Assembly (NCBI GenBank): GCA_945860425.1
Contig: CAMAQU010000106.1
Location: forward strand, 1-6,199
Direction: 5' to 3'
DNA length: 6,199 nucleotides
DNA from: Sphingomonas paucimobilis
Lineage (GTDB): Bacteria > Pseudomonadota > Alphaproteobacteria > Sphingomonadales > Sphingomonadaceae
Position 1 is the first letter of the stretch. Each line of letters begins with the position of its first letter. The notes under the pieces were generated by a model. That model saw nothing but the letters and a program-made list of their open reading frames with translations. It searched no databases and had not been told where the DNA came from. Positions 1 through 5,437 of this stretch are shown piece after piece. The position numbers and the translations under genes were made by a program.

Positions 1-450
1 AGAAACGCCATATTGTTCAGCAATTTCCGACAATTTATAGGGCATGCCAGCCCCACAGGTCACGCCGTGGATCATGCCCTTGGTCTGGCTCAAAACGCCG
101 TGCAGAACCTGCTGCGCGCCGCCCATTTCCCACAGCACATTGATGTTTATGGCCCCACGGCCACCAGACATGTCATGCGCGCGCTTTACCTGATCAACCG
201 CGCCCTCAATGGAAAACCGGATCAGCTCATCATGTCGTTCCCGGCGCGTCTTTCCATTATAGATTTGCGGGACAATATTGTCTTCAGAATCAAGGACATC
301 GGCGTTGACGGCGGAGACAGTGCCAATACCCCCGGCGGCAGCCCAGGCTCCTGCGCTGGCATGGTTGGTTGCCGATACGCCTTTTCCGCCTTCAACAAGC
401 GGCCAGACTTCGCGGCCATGATAGACTATCGGCTTCAAACCCTTGAACAT
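1..450 (-). CDS. NAD(P)H-dependent flavin oxidoreductase, nitronate monooxygenase (2-nitropropane dioxygenase) superfamily, N-terminal part
   Basis: Reading the minus strand from the ATG at 450 gives 150 open codons up to the window edge, so the C-terminal part is missing. The protein starts MFKGLKPIVYHGREVWPL. Visible blocks are GGKGVSATNHAS (21-32), the glycine-rich AAAGGIGTVS (37-46), ININVLWEMGG (101-111) and GVTCGAGMPYK (129-139). These match the FMN-binding TIM-barrel family annotated as nitronate monooxygenase or NAD(P)H-dependent flavin oxidoreductase. Members are cytosolic and use FMN; the natural substrate of this subgroup is not established. The start is supported by an AGGGG about 5 bases upstream and by an in-frame stop further upstream. 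It lies downstream of the alpha/beta hydrolase on the same strand, 142 bases away, so cotranscription is possible but not shown. The superfamily is fairly secure; the reaction is not. Confidence 0.85.
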   Translation of the reverse strand, partial: MFKGLKPIVYHGREVWPLVEGGKGVSATNHASAGAWAAAGGIGTVSAVNADVLDSEDNIVPQIYNGKTRRERHDELIRFSIEGAVDQVKRAHDMSGGRGAININVLWEMGGAQQVLHGVLSQTKGMIHGVTCGAGMPYKLSEIAEQYGVS

Positions 451-545
451 TTTGCCCCTGCACGTCTTTTCGAACGGCTTCGTATAATCCGTTCATGGCA
501 AAATGCGCGGTTTTTCTTTCGCTCATCCACAGGCGGGTTATCTTC

Positions 546-559
546 TCAGTCGCGACTGA
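546..559. repeat. 14-bp perfect palindrome in the hydrolase/flavin-oxidoreductase gap
   Basis: TCAGTCGCGACTGA is identical to its own reverse complement. It lies in the 142-base gap (451-592), between the hydrolase stop codon and the flavin oxidoreductase start, about 96 bases upstream of that start. It has no loop and no following T-run in either direction, so it does not look like an intrinsic terminator. A binding site for a dimeric regulator is the more natural reading, but there is no direct evidence. The rest of the gap holds only a short unsupported reading frame and no clear promoter. Confidence 0.4.
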
Positions 560-592
560 ACCTTTTGCGCAGCCTTATTGTTCCGGCCGCCG

Positions 593-1471
593 TTAAAGAT
601 CCGCAACCACGGCCTTTAAAAGCGCGCCCAAAGCGCGGGTCGCCGCCGGTTCATTCAGGGCGGGCGCATGACCCACGCCCGGCACGGTTGTTAGCTTTGC
701 ACCCGGCAGACGACGGGCCATGTCCCGCGCCACGCCCTCTGACAGCAAGTCAGAAAGGCCACCCCGCAAAATCGAAACCGGGGCATCGCCCAAAGCCTCA
801 TAAGCAGGCCAGAGATCAAACGGCTCTGACGCAAGCTTCATCGGCTCAGAGATTTGCATGTCGTAATCTAGGACGATGCGTCCCTTTCGCGTGAGGCGAC
901 AGACCCGCTTTGCATAGGAAATCCAATCCTCCAAATCATAGGAGGGATAGATTATCTGCTGCATCTCTCCCAAATCGCGCGCCGCGTGCACCCATGTTGG
1001 CCATGTTTGCGTGCGGCCAACGGAACTGCGAATCCGCTCCAGGCCCTTGGGGTCGAGCACCGGGCCAATATCGTTGAGCAAAGCGCCCGCAATGCGTCCG
1101 GGCTTTATCCCCGCCATCAACATGGTGATGACACCGCCCAGAGAAGTACCGATGGACACAAATTTTTTGATCTTTAACTCGGTGAGCAGCAGCTCAATAT
1201 CCTGCACATAGGTCAGCGGGACATAGGTCATGGGATCTTTGGCATAAGCCGATTCGCCCCGTCCACGCAGATCAACGCAGATGACGCGCCAATCGCCCGA
1301 CAGCCGCTGGGCCACATGCTCAAAATCACGCACATTGCGCGTCAGGCCCGGGATACAGAGGATGGCTGGGCGCCGTTTATCGCCCGGATAGTCGCGATAA
1401 TGCAGCCGAAGACCATCATTCGACCACCAATAGCCATCGGTATATTGCGCTTTTGCACCCATCGCCCCCAT
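593..1471 (-). CDS. Alpha/beta hydrolase
   Basis: A complete single-domain serine hydrolase of the alpha/beta fold, about 292 residues from the ATG at 1471. Counting from that Met, the catalytic features are the oxyanion-hole segment CIPGLTRN (about 39-46), the nucleophile elbow GTSLGG with Ser110, an acid in LRGGLSD with Asp241, and the histidine in GVGHAP with His268. The block DLRGRGESAY after strand 4 is typical of the family. There is no signal peptide or membrane segment, so it is probably cytosolic. The substrate (ester, lactone or other) cannot be told from sequence. The frame stays open to an ATG at 1579, but that extension would overlap the conserved N-terminus of selO and is unlikely. 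The ATG at 1462 (MGAKAQYTDGYWW) is an equally good start; a GGGGG lies only 2 bases before it, and neither start has a well-placed Shine-Dalgarno. It diverges from selO. Confidence 0.9.
   Translation of the reverse strand: MGAMGAKAQYTDGYWWSNDGLRLHYRDYPGDKRRPAILCIPGLTRNVRDFEHVAQRLSGDWRVICVDLRGRGESAYAKDPMTYVPLTYVQDIELLLTELKIKKFVSIGTSLGGVITMLMAGIKPGRIAGALLNDIGPVLDPKGLERIRSSVGRTQTWPTWVHAARDLGEMQQIIYPSYDLEDWISYAKRVCRLTRKGRIVLDYDMQISEPMKLASEPFDLWPAYEALGDAPVSILRGGLSDLLSEGVARDMARRLPGAKLTTVPGVGHAPALNEPAATRALGALLKAVVADL
1441..1446 (+). promoter_or_regulatory. Candidate -10 box for selO
   Basis: TATATT matches the TATAAT consensus at 5 of 6 positions and lies 33 bases before the selO ATG. It sits inside the hydrolase coding sequence, as any selO promoter must because the two genes are almost abutting. 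No good -35 hexamer is present at 16-18 bases spacing (TTCGAC at 1419-1424 is poor). Treat as a candidate only. Confidence 0.2.
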
Positions 1472-1482
1472 ATCGCGATATG
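1469..1482. repeat. 14-bp perfect palindrome containing both divergent start codons
   Basis: CATATCGCGATATG is its own reverse complement. Its right-hand ATG (1480-1482) is the likely start of selO, and its left-hand CAT (1469-1471) is the ATG of the hydrolase on the other strand. Three of the seven base pairs follow automatically from having two mirrored start codons; the inner ATCGCGAT is the informative part. It may be an operator controlling both genes, or coincidence. Confidence 0.45.
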
Positions 1483-2874
1483 TCTCAGATCCCGCAAGCT
1501 CCGCGTTATAAACCTGACCGCGCCATTGAAGAGGTGGCGACGTTCCTTGCCGACCCAGTTCATGCTGCCGATTTTCCAAACACGATCTTGCGGTTCCGCA
1601 ATGACAAAGCAGCAGCTGACCTTGGCCTAGAGTCGCTAGAGGATGCCCAATGGGTGGCCCATTTTGGGCGGTTCACGCCCTTACCGGGAAGTCTGCCACA
1701 GCCGCTGGCGCTGCGTTATCACGGGCATCAGTTTCGGTCTTACAATCCTGATATTGGCGATGGCCGTGGCTTTCTGTTCGCCCAAATGCGCGACACACAG
1801 GGCCGGCTCATGGATTTGGGCACTAAGGGATCAGGGCAGACGCCCTATAGTCGATTTGGCGATGGCCGCCTGACCCTGAAAGGCGCGGTGCGGGAAATTC
1901 TGGCAACCGAAATGCTCGAAGCCCTGGGCGTTGAAACCAGCCGCACCTTTTCCGTCATCGAAACAGGCGAGGCTCTGCATCGCGGTGATGAGCCAAGCCC
2001 CACGCGCTCTGCCGTGCTGGTGCGCCTGTCGCATGGCCATATCCGCATTGGCAGCTTTCAGCGGCTGGCCACGCTCGGCCTGACGGAGGAGTTACGACGC
2101 CTGACCGCCTATGCACTGCGCCATTATTATGGCGAAGAGGATGGCCAGGATGCCGCCGTTCGGCTGGTGCAGCAGGTCGTTCGTAAAACTGCCCATTTGG
2201 CCGCAAGCTATATGTCGGCCGGCTTTGTCCATGGCGTGTTGAACAGCGACAACATCAACGTATCGGGCGAAAGCTTTGATTACGGACCTTGGCGCTGGAC
2301 GCCGACATTCGATCCAAATTTCACCGCCGCCTATTTTGATGAGCAGGGTCTTTACGCCTTTGGGCGGCAGGCAGAGGCCATTCACTGGGACGTTGTCCAG
2401 CTTGCCAATAGCGTTCTGGACATTGCGGATCGCGAGGCGCTGGTCGCGGCCATTGATGGCTTTGCCCCGACCTATCGTCAGGCGCTCATCGCCCGCGTCT
2501 TGTGGCGGCTGGGTGTCGAGCCTTTGACTGAGGAGCGGGATATTCGCGTCGTCACCGCGCTGGAAACAGCCCTTTATGAGACGCGTGTCGAGATTGACCG
2601 TTTCTATTTTGATTGGGTGGGCGGCGCGCTGCGGCGGCCAGATGCACAGGGGCTCTATGGTGCAGAGGCATTCACTGAATTGGCAGAAGCTCTGGCAGGC
2701 TACACACCGCGGCAGGATTGTTCCCATCCCTATTGGGCAGGCCATGCGCCCTGTTCGATGCACATAGAGGAGGTGGAAGCCATCTGGGCGCCCATTGCCG
2801 AACGGGATGACTGGTCCGCCCTTTATGCAAAGGTGGAGGCCATTCGCGCTATGGGAGATGCGTTGCGGGGATGA
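1480..2874 (+). CDS. selO: Protein adenylyltransferase SelO (YdiU/UPF0061 family)
   Basis: A 464-residue SelO homologue. SelO proteins have a kinase-like fold with ATP bound in a flipped orientation and transfer AMP to Ser, Thr or Tyr of target proteins, linked in E. coli to oxidative-stress responses. Key residues, placed by recalled family numbering, are Lys116 in GTKGSG, the arginine-rich SRFGDGR (124-130), Glu139 in VREILATEM, Asp257-Asn258 in VLNSDNINVSG and Asp267 in FDYGPW. Their spacing (K to E 23 residues, D to D 10) matches that known for Pseudomonas SelO, so the active site looks intact. The ATG at 1480 is chosen because the upstream TTG at 1453 would overlap the hydrolase start; no Shine-Dalgarno is visible before it. 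The C-terminus ends MGDALRG and lacks the cysteine found near the end of E. coli and selenocysteine-type SelO; Cys414 and Cys425 are the nearest cysteines. astD-like follows after 15 bases. Confidence 0.95.
   Translation: MSQIPQAPRYKPDRAIEEVATFLADPVHAADFPNTILRFRNDKAAADLGLESLEDAQWVAHFGRFTPLPGSLPQPLALRYHGHQFRSYNPDIGDGRGFLFAQMRDTQGRLMDLGTKGSGQTPYSRFGDGRLTLKGAVREILATEMLEALGVETSRTFSVIETGEALHRGDEPSPTRSAVLVRLSHGHIRIGSFQRLATLGLTEELRRLTAYALRHYYGEEDGQDAAVRLVQQVVRKTAHLAASYMSAGFVHGVLNSDNINVSGESFDYGPWRWTPTFDPNFTAAYFDEQGLYAFGRQAEAIHWDVVQLANSVLDIADREALVAAIDGFAPTYRQALIARVLWRLGVEPLTEERDIRVVTALETALYETRVEIDRFYFDWVGGALRRPDAQGLYGAEAFTELAEALAGYTPRQDCSHPYWAGHAPCSMHIEEVEAIWAPIAERDDWSALYAKVEAIRAMGDALRG
1505..1510 (-). 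promoter_or_regulatory. Candidate -10 box for the alpha/beta hydrolase
   Basis: On the minus strand this reads TATAAC, 5 of 6 matches to the -10 consensus, 33 bases before the hydrolase ATG at 1471. It lies inside selO codons 9-11. No convincing -35 element is found at the usual spacing. It is the mirror position of TATATT at 1441-1446 about the palindrome centre. Candidate only. Confidence 0.2.
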
Positions 2875-2889
2875 TATAGGCTCAAGCCT

Positions 2890-4305
2890 ATGACCCAAGA
2901 GCTTATCTCGATGAATCCGGCAACGGGCGTGGAACTCTGGCGCGGACCGATCAGCTCGGTGACGGCAGACGTAGCTGCAGCCCATGCCGCCTGGCCCCAA
3001 TGGGCGGCGCGACCGCTGACCGAACGGATCGCATTGGTCGAACGCTTTGCAGAGGTTGTGCGCAGCCGACACGAAGCCTTTGCGACCCTGATTGCGCAGG
3101 AAACGGGCAAACCCATTTGGGAAACGCGCACCGAAGTCGATGCCGTCATCAACAAAGTCGCGATTTCGATCAACGCCTATGCTGAACGGACGCCAGACCG
3201 GGATATTGCCGCAGCAGCCGGAGCGCGCACGCGGGTTCGGCATAAGCCGCATGGCGTTATGGCGGTGCTTGGCCCCTATAATTTCCCCGCCCATCTGCCC
3301 AATGGCCATATCATCCCCGCGCTCATCGCTGGGAACGCCATTGTCTTCAAACCCTCCGAAAAAACGCCCGCATGCGGCGCGATGCTGGTCGACTGCCTGC
3401 ACGAAGCGGGCATCCCCAAGGATGTGGTGCGCCTTGCGATTGGCGGCGTGGCGGTGGGCAGTGCTCTGGTCGCCCATCCACATATCGAGGGCATTTTGTT
3501 TACCGGATCGGCGCGCACAGGCATTGCGCTGAACCGCCAATTTGCCGATCAGCCCGGCAAGATGCTCGCGCTGGAAATGGGCGGCAACAATCCCATCATC
3601 GCGTGGGATTTAGAGGATGTAGATGCGGCCGCCGCCCTAATCATTCAATCGGCTTATTTGAGTGCAGGGCAACGCTGCACCGCCGCCAGCCGCTTGATCG
3701 TAAGGGAGGGTGCAGAACGCCCGCTGATCGACGCAATTTGCAGCTTGATCGACCGGGTCATCATTGATGACCCCTTTGCCGATCCTGCCCCGTTCATGGG
3801 GCCTGTGATCGACCTAGAAGCAGCGCATAGCCTGTTGCAGAGTTTTGCCGATCTTGAGGCCAAAGGCGGGCAGGTCATCCGGCCGCTCACCCAGATTCGG
3901 GCCGGCCTGCCCTTCCTCACCCCTGCCCTCATCGACATGGCCGACGCGATAGACCGGCCAGATGAAGAGTTGTTTGGCCCCGTGCTGCAAATTGTCCACG
4001 TGGCGGATTTTGACGCCGCCATTGCAGAGGCCAATGCCACGCGTTTCGGCCTTGCCGCTGCGCTGATTGGCGGAACACAAGCCCAATTTGACCAATTTTG
4101 GGCGCAGTGTCGCGCGGGCGTCCTTAACTGGAACAGGCCGACCAATGGCGCGCCGTCTGCTGCGCCCTTTGGCGGGCTGGGTCTGTCTGGCAATCATCGG
4201 CCCAGCGCCTTTTATGCGGCGGATTATTGCGCGTATCCGGTCGTTTCGGTCGAAGGCGACGCGCTTGAAGGACGGATTATGACGGGTTTGACGCCCGCCG
4301 CCTGA
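2890..4305 (+). CDS. astD: Aldehyde dehydrogenase, AstD-like (succinylglutamate semialdehyde dehydrogenase)
   Basis: A 471-residue NAD(P)-dependent aldehyde dehydrogenase. Catalytic features in order are Asn131 in GPYNFPAHLPNGH, the nucleotide-loop FTGSARTG (204-211), general base Glu229 in LEMGGNNP and nucleophile Cys263 in SAGQRCTAAS. The closing region NWNRPTNGAPSAAPFGG followed by SGNHRPSAFYAADYCAYP is characteristic of AstD, which oxidises N-succinylglutamate 5-semialdehyde to N-succinylglutamate in the arginine succinyltransferase pathway. It is slightly shorter than the E. coli enzyme (about 490). It starts 15 bases after selO with no intervening terminator, suggesting cotranscription, although the Shine-Dalgarno is weak (ATAGG about 9 bases upstream). 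No astA, astB, astC or astE is in the window. The family is certain; the substrate is inferred from similarity, and another acylated semialdehyde is possible. Confidence 0.9.
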   Translation: MTQELISMNPATGVELWRGPISSVTADVAAAHAAWPQWAARPLTERIALVERFAEVVRSRHEAFATLIAQETGKPIWETRTEVDAVINKVAISINAYAERTPDRDIAAAAGARTRVRHKPHGVMAVLGPYNFPAHLPNGHIIPALIAGNAIVFKPSEKTPACGAMLVDCLHEAGIPKDVVRLAIGGVAVGSALVAHPHIEGILFTGSARTGIALNRQFADQPGKMLALEMGGNNPIIAWDLEDVDAAAALIIQSAYLSAGQRCTAASRLIVREGAERPLIDAICSLIDRVIIDDPFADPAPFMGPVIDLEAAHSLLQSFADLEAKGGQVIRPLTQIRAGLPFLTPALIDMADAIDRPDEELFGPVLQIVHVADFDAAIAEANATRFGLAAALIGGTQAQFDQFWAQCRAGVLNWNRPTNGAPSAAPFGGLGLSGNHRPSAFYAADYCAYPVVSVEGDALEGRIMTGLTPAA

Positions 4306-4308
4306 AGT

Positions 4309-4324
4309 TTCCCTAAACAGGGGA
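4309..4324 (+). other. Small hairpin after astD-like gene
   Basis: TTCCCT pairs with AGGGGA (one T-G wobble) around an AAAC loop, starting 3 bases after the astD-like stop codon. No T-run follows (ACAATAATC), so an intrinsic terminator is unlikely. It could instead stabilise the upstream mRNA's 3' end or be part of the control region of the cobA operon. Confidence 0.3.
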
Positions 4325-4331
4325 CAATAAT

Positions 4332-4353
4332 CTCTGCTTTGCGCGTTGCAGAG
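4332..4353 (+). promoter_or_regulatory. 6-bp inverted repeat upstream of cobA, possible leader hairpin or operator
   Basis: CTCTGC (4332-4337) and GCAGAG (4348-4353) are perfect inverted repeats separated by 10 bases (TTTGCGCGTT). The element ends 9 bases before the AGGAGG of cobA. As RNA it would form a short hairpin just ahead of the ribosome-binding site; as DNA, the spacing of the half-sites also fits a dimeric activator or repressor site. No known riboswitch consensus was recognised, and the 68-base gap is too short for the larger classes unless the leader begins in astD. Confidence 0.3.
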
Positions 4354-4362
4354 CGGAGTAGC

Positions 4363-4368
4363 AGGAGG
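4363..4368 (+). promoter_or_regulatory. Strong Shine-Dalgarno of cobA
   Basis: AGGAGG lies 5 bases before the ATG at 4374, by far the best ribosome-binding site in the window. It favours this ATG over the second ATG at 4380 (11 bases away). Confidence 0.85.
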
Positions 4369-4373
4369 AATAG

Positions 4374-5144
4374 ATGACGATGGGCCTTGTTCTTCTTGTG
4401 GGTGCCGGACCGGGCGATCCAGATTTGTTGACCGTGAAGGCCGCACGCGCCTTGGCGCAAGCGAATGTGATTGTGCATGACGGCTTGGTTGATCCCGAGA
4501 TTTTGGCGCTGGGCAACCCCGATGCGCGTTATATTTCCGTCGCCAAGCAGCGCAGCCGCCATAGCGTTCCGCAAGACCGGATTAATGCGCTTCTTGTTGA
4601 GGAAGCCCGCGCTGGAAAGCGCGTCGTCCGCCTGAAATGCGGCGATCCCTTCATCTTCGGTCGGGGCGGTGAAGAAGCCGAAGAATGCCGCGCGGCGGGC
4701 GTTTCGGTGGAGGTCATCCCCGGCATATCGGCCGCTGTTGGCTGTGCTGCACAAGCCATGCTGCCGCTCACACATCGCGACGCGTCCAGCGCGGTCAGCT
4801 TTGTGGCGGGCCAGTGCAAGGGCCTGAGCGATCAGGATTGGTCGGGCCTTGCCGGCAAGGGCCGGACCCTTGTCATCTATATGGGCGTCGCCACGGCCTA
4901 TGACATTGCCGAAAAGCTGATCGCAGATGGCGTGTCACCCGACATGCCCGTGGCCGTTCTGGAACGCGGAACGCGCAAAGGCGCCCGCGCCCTGCGGACA
5001 TTGCTGACCGATTTGGGCGATATGATTGCCCGTGACAGTGTTCAAAGCCCGGCGATCATCATCGTTGGAGAGGTTGTTCTGCGCTCGGATGCCGAAGACC
5101 GGCTGCGGGCGCTCGCAAAACAAGTGGAAGAAGCACAAGCATGA
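4374..5144 (+). CDS. cobA: Uroporphyrinogen-III C-methyltransferase (SUMT)
   Basis: A 256-residue SAM-dependent methyltransferase that adds two methyl groups to uroporphyrinogen III (C2 and C7) to give precorrin-2, the common precursor of siroheme and cobalamin. Visible signatures are the SAM-binding GAGPGDPDLLT (10-20), the second SUMT block RLKCGDPFIFGRGGEE (86-101, with Cys where Gly is more usual), VIPGISA (114-120) and LTHR (132-135). The length is that of the single-domain enzyme: the N-terminal dehydrogenase/ferrochelatase half of enterobacterial CysG is absent, so precorrin-2 oxidation and iron insertion must be encoded elsewhere. It opens an apparent operon with the DUF2849 gene (ATGA overlap) and a siroheme-dependent reductase, which points to siroheme for sulfite reduction rather than cobalamin as its main role. 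It could equally be called cysG or sumT. Confidence 0.95.
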   Translation: MTMGLVLLVGAGPGDPDLLTVKAARALAQANVIVHDGLVDPEILALGNPDARYISVAKQRSRHSVPQDRINALLVEEARAGKRVVRLKCGDPFIFGRGGEEAEECRAAGVSVEVIPGISAAVGCAAQAMLPLTHRDASSAVSFVAGQCKGLSDQDWSGLAGKGRTLVIYMGVATAYDIAEKLIADGVSPDMPVAVLERGTRKGARALRTLLTDLGDMIARDSVQSPAIIIVGEVVLRSDAEDRLRALAKQVEEAQA

Positions 5145-5437
5145 AATTGTTGACGGGAAATGATCTCGCCTCAGGCGCGGTCACATGGTGGACAGGCAAG
5201 GATTGGTCCCTGCATGTTGAGGATGCAGCCGATGTCGGCGCACATGGCGAAGCCATTTTGACCGCAGAAGAAGGCGCACGCCGCGTCAACGCCCCCTATT
5301 TGATCGACGCTGTGGCGACGCCCGAAGGCCCGCGCCCGGCCCATATCAAAGACCGCGTTCGCGCGCTCGGCCCCACCGTGCGCCCCGACCTAACATTGAA
5401 ACCGGCCGATCCGAACGCCGGAAGCTGGGTGATCTAA
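5141..5437 (+). CDS. DUF2849 family protein linked to sulfite reductase
   Basis: A 98-residue soluble protein beginning MKLLTGNDLASGAVTWW and containing APYLIDAV (51-58), followed by a basic segment (HIKDRVR, 68-74) and a proline-rich tail. It resembles the DUF2849 family, small alphaproteobacterial proteins encoded next to sulfite/nitrite reductase genes. No catalytic motif, cysteine or membrane segment is visible, and the function is unknown. Its ATG overlaps the cobA stop by 4 bases and its TAA overlaps the reductase ATG by one base, so it is probably translated in coupling with both. A GGAAG lies 10 bases before its start. A role in assembling, stabilising or supplying electrons to the reductase is conceivable from context only. 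Confidence 0.85.
   Translation: MKLLTGNDLASGAVTWWTGKDWSLHVEDAADVGAHGEAILTAEEGARRVNAPYLIDAVATPEGPRPAHIKDRVRALGPTVRPDLTLKPADPNAGSWVI

Noticed and set aside
483..488. Perfect TATAAT on the plus strand
   Set aside because: It points towards the 3' end of the minus-strand hydrolase with no plus-strand gene to serve, and no -35 element lies at 16-18 bases; the minus-strand reading (TATACG) is too weak to call a promoter for the flavin oxidoreductase.
392..526. A 44-codon minus-strand frame (MSERKTAHFAMNGLYEAV...) starting in the gap upstream of the flavin oxidoreductase
   Set aside because: It has no Shine-Dalgarno, runs out of frame into the real gene and ends in a stop there; no sign of a leader-peptide function.
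13..894. A 293-codon plus-strand open frame
   Set aside because: It crosses the flavin oxidoreductase start, the gap and the hydrolase 3' end in antisense, has a low-complexity Arg/Pro-rich product and no family resemblance; the minus-strand genes explain the region.
1472..1579. N-terminal extension of the hydrolase to the ATG at 1579
   Set aside because: The extra 36 residues overlap the coding start of selO in antisense and have no hydrolase-family resemblance; the domain begins normally from the ATGs at 1471 or 1462.
2092..3540. A 482-codon minus-strand open frame
   Set aside because: It lies antisense across the C-terminal part of selO and the N-terminal part of astD, both with clear conserved motifs. 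The product is rich in Arg, Gly and Cys and resembles no family; long antisense frames arise from codon bias in GC-rich genes.
4288..4331. TTGACG and AATAAT as a promoter for cobA
   Set aside because: The hexamers are separated by 32 bases, far beyond a usable sigma-70 spacing.
4303..4331. Intrinsic terminator after the astD-like gene
   Set aside because: The stem is short and no T-run follows it, so termination is not supported.
3814..4775. Antisense frames under the astD-like gene and cobA (about 180-210 codons)
   Set aside because: They overlap well-supported plus-strand genes and show no motif or ribosome-binding site.
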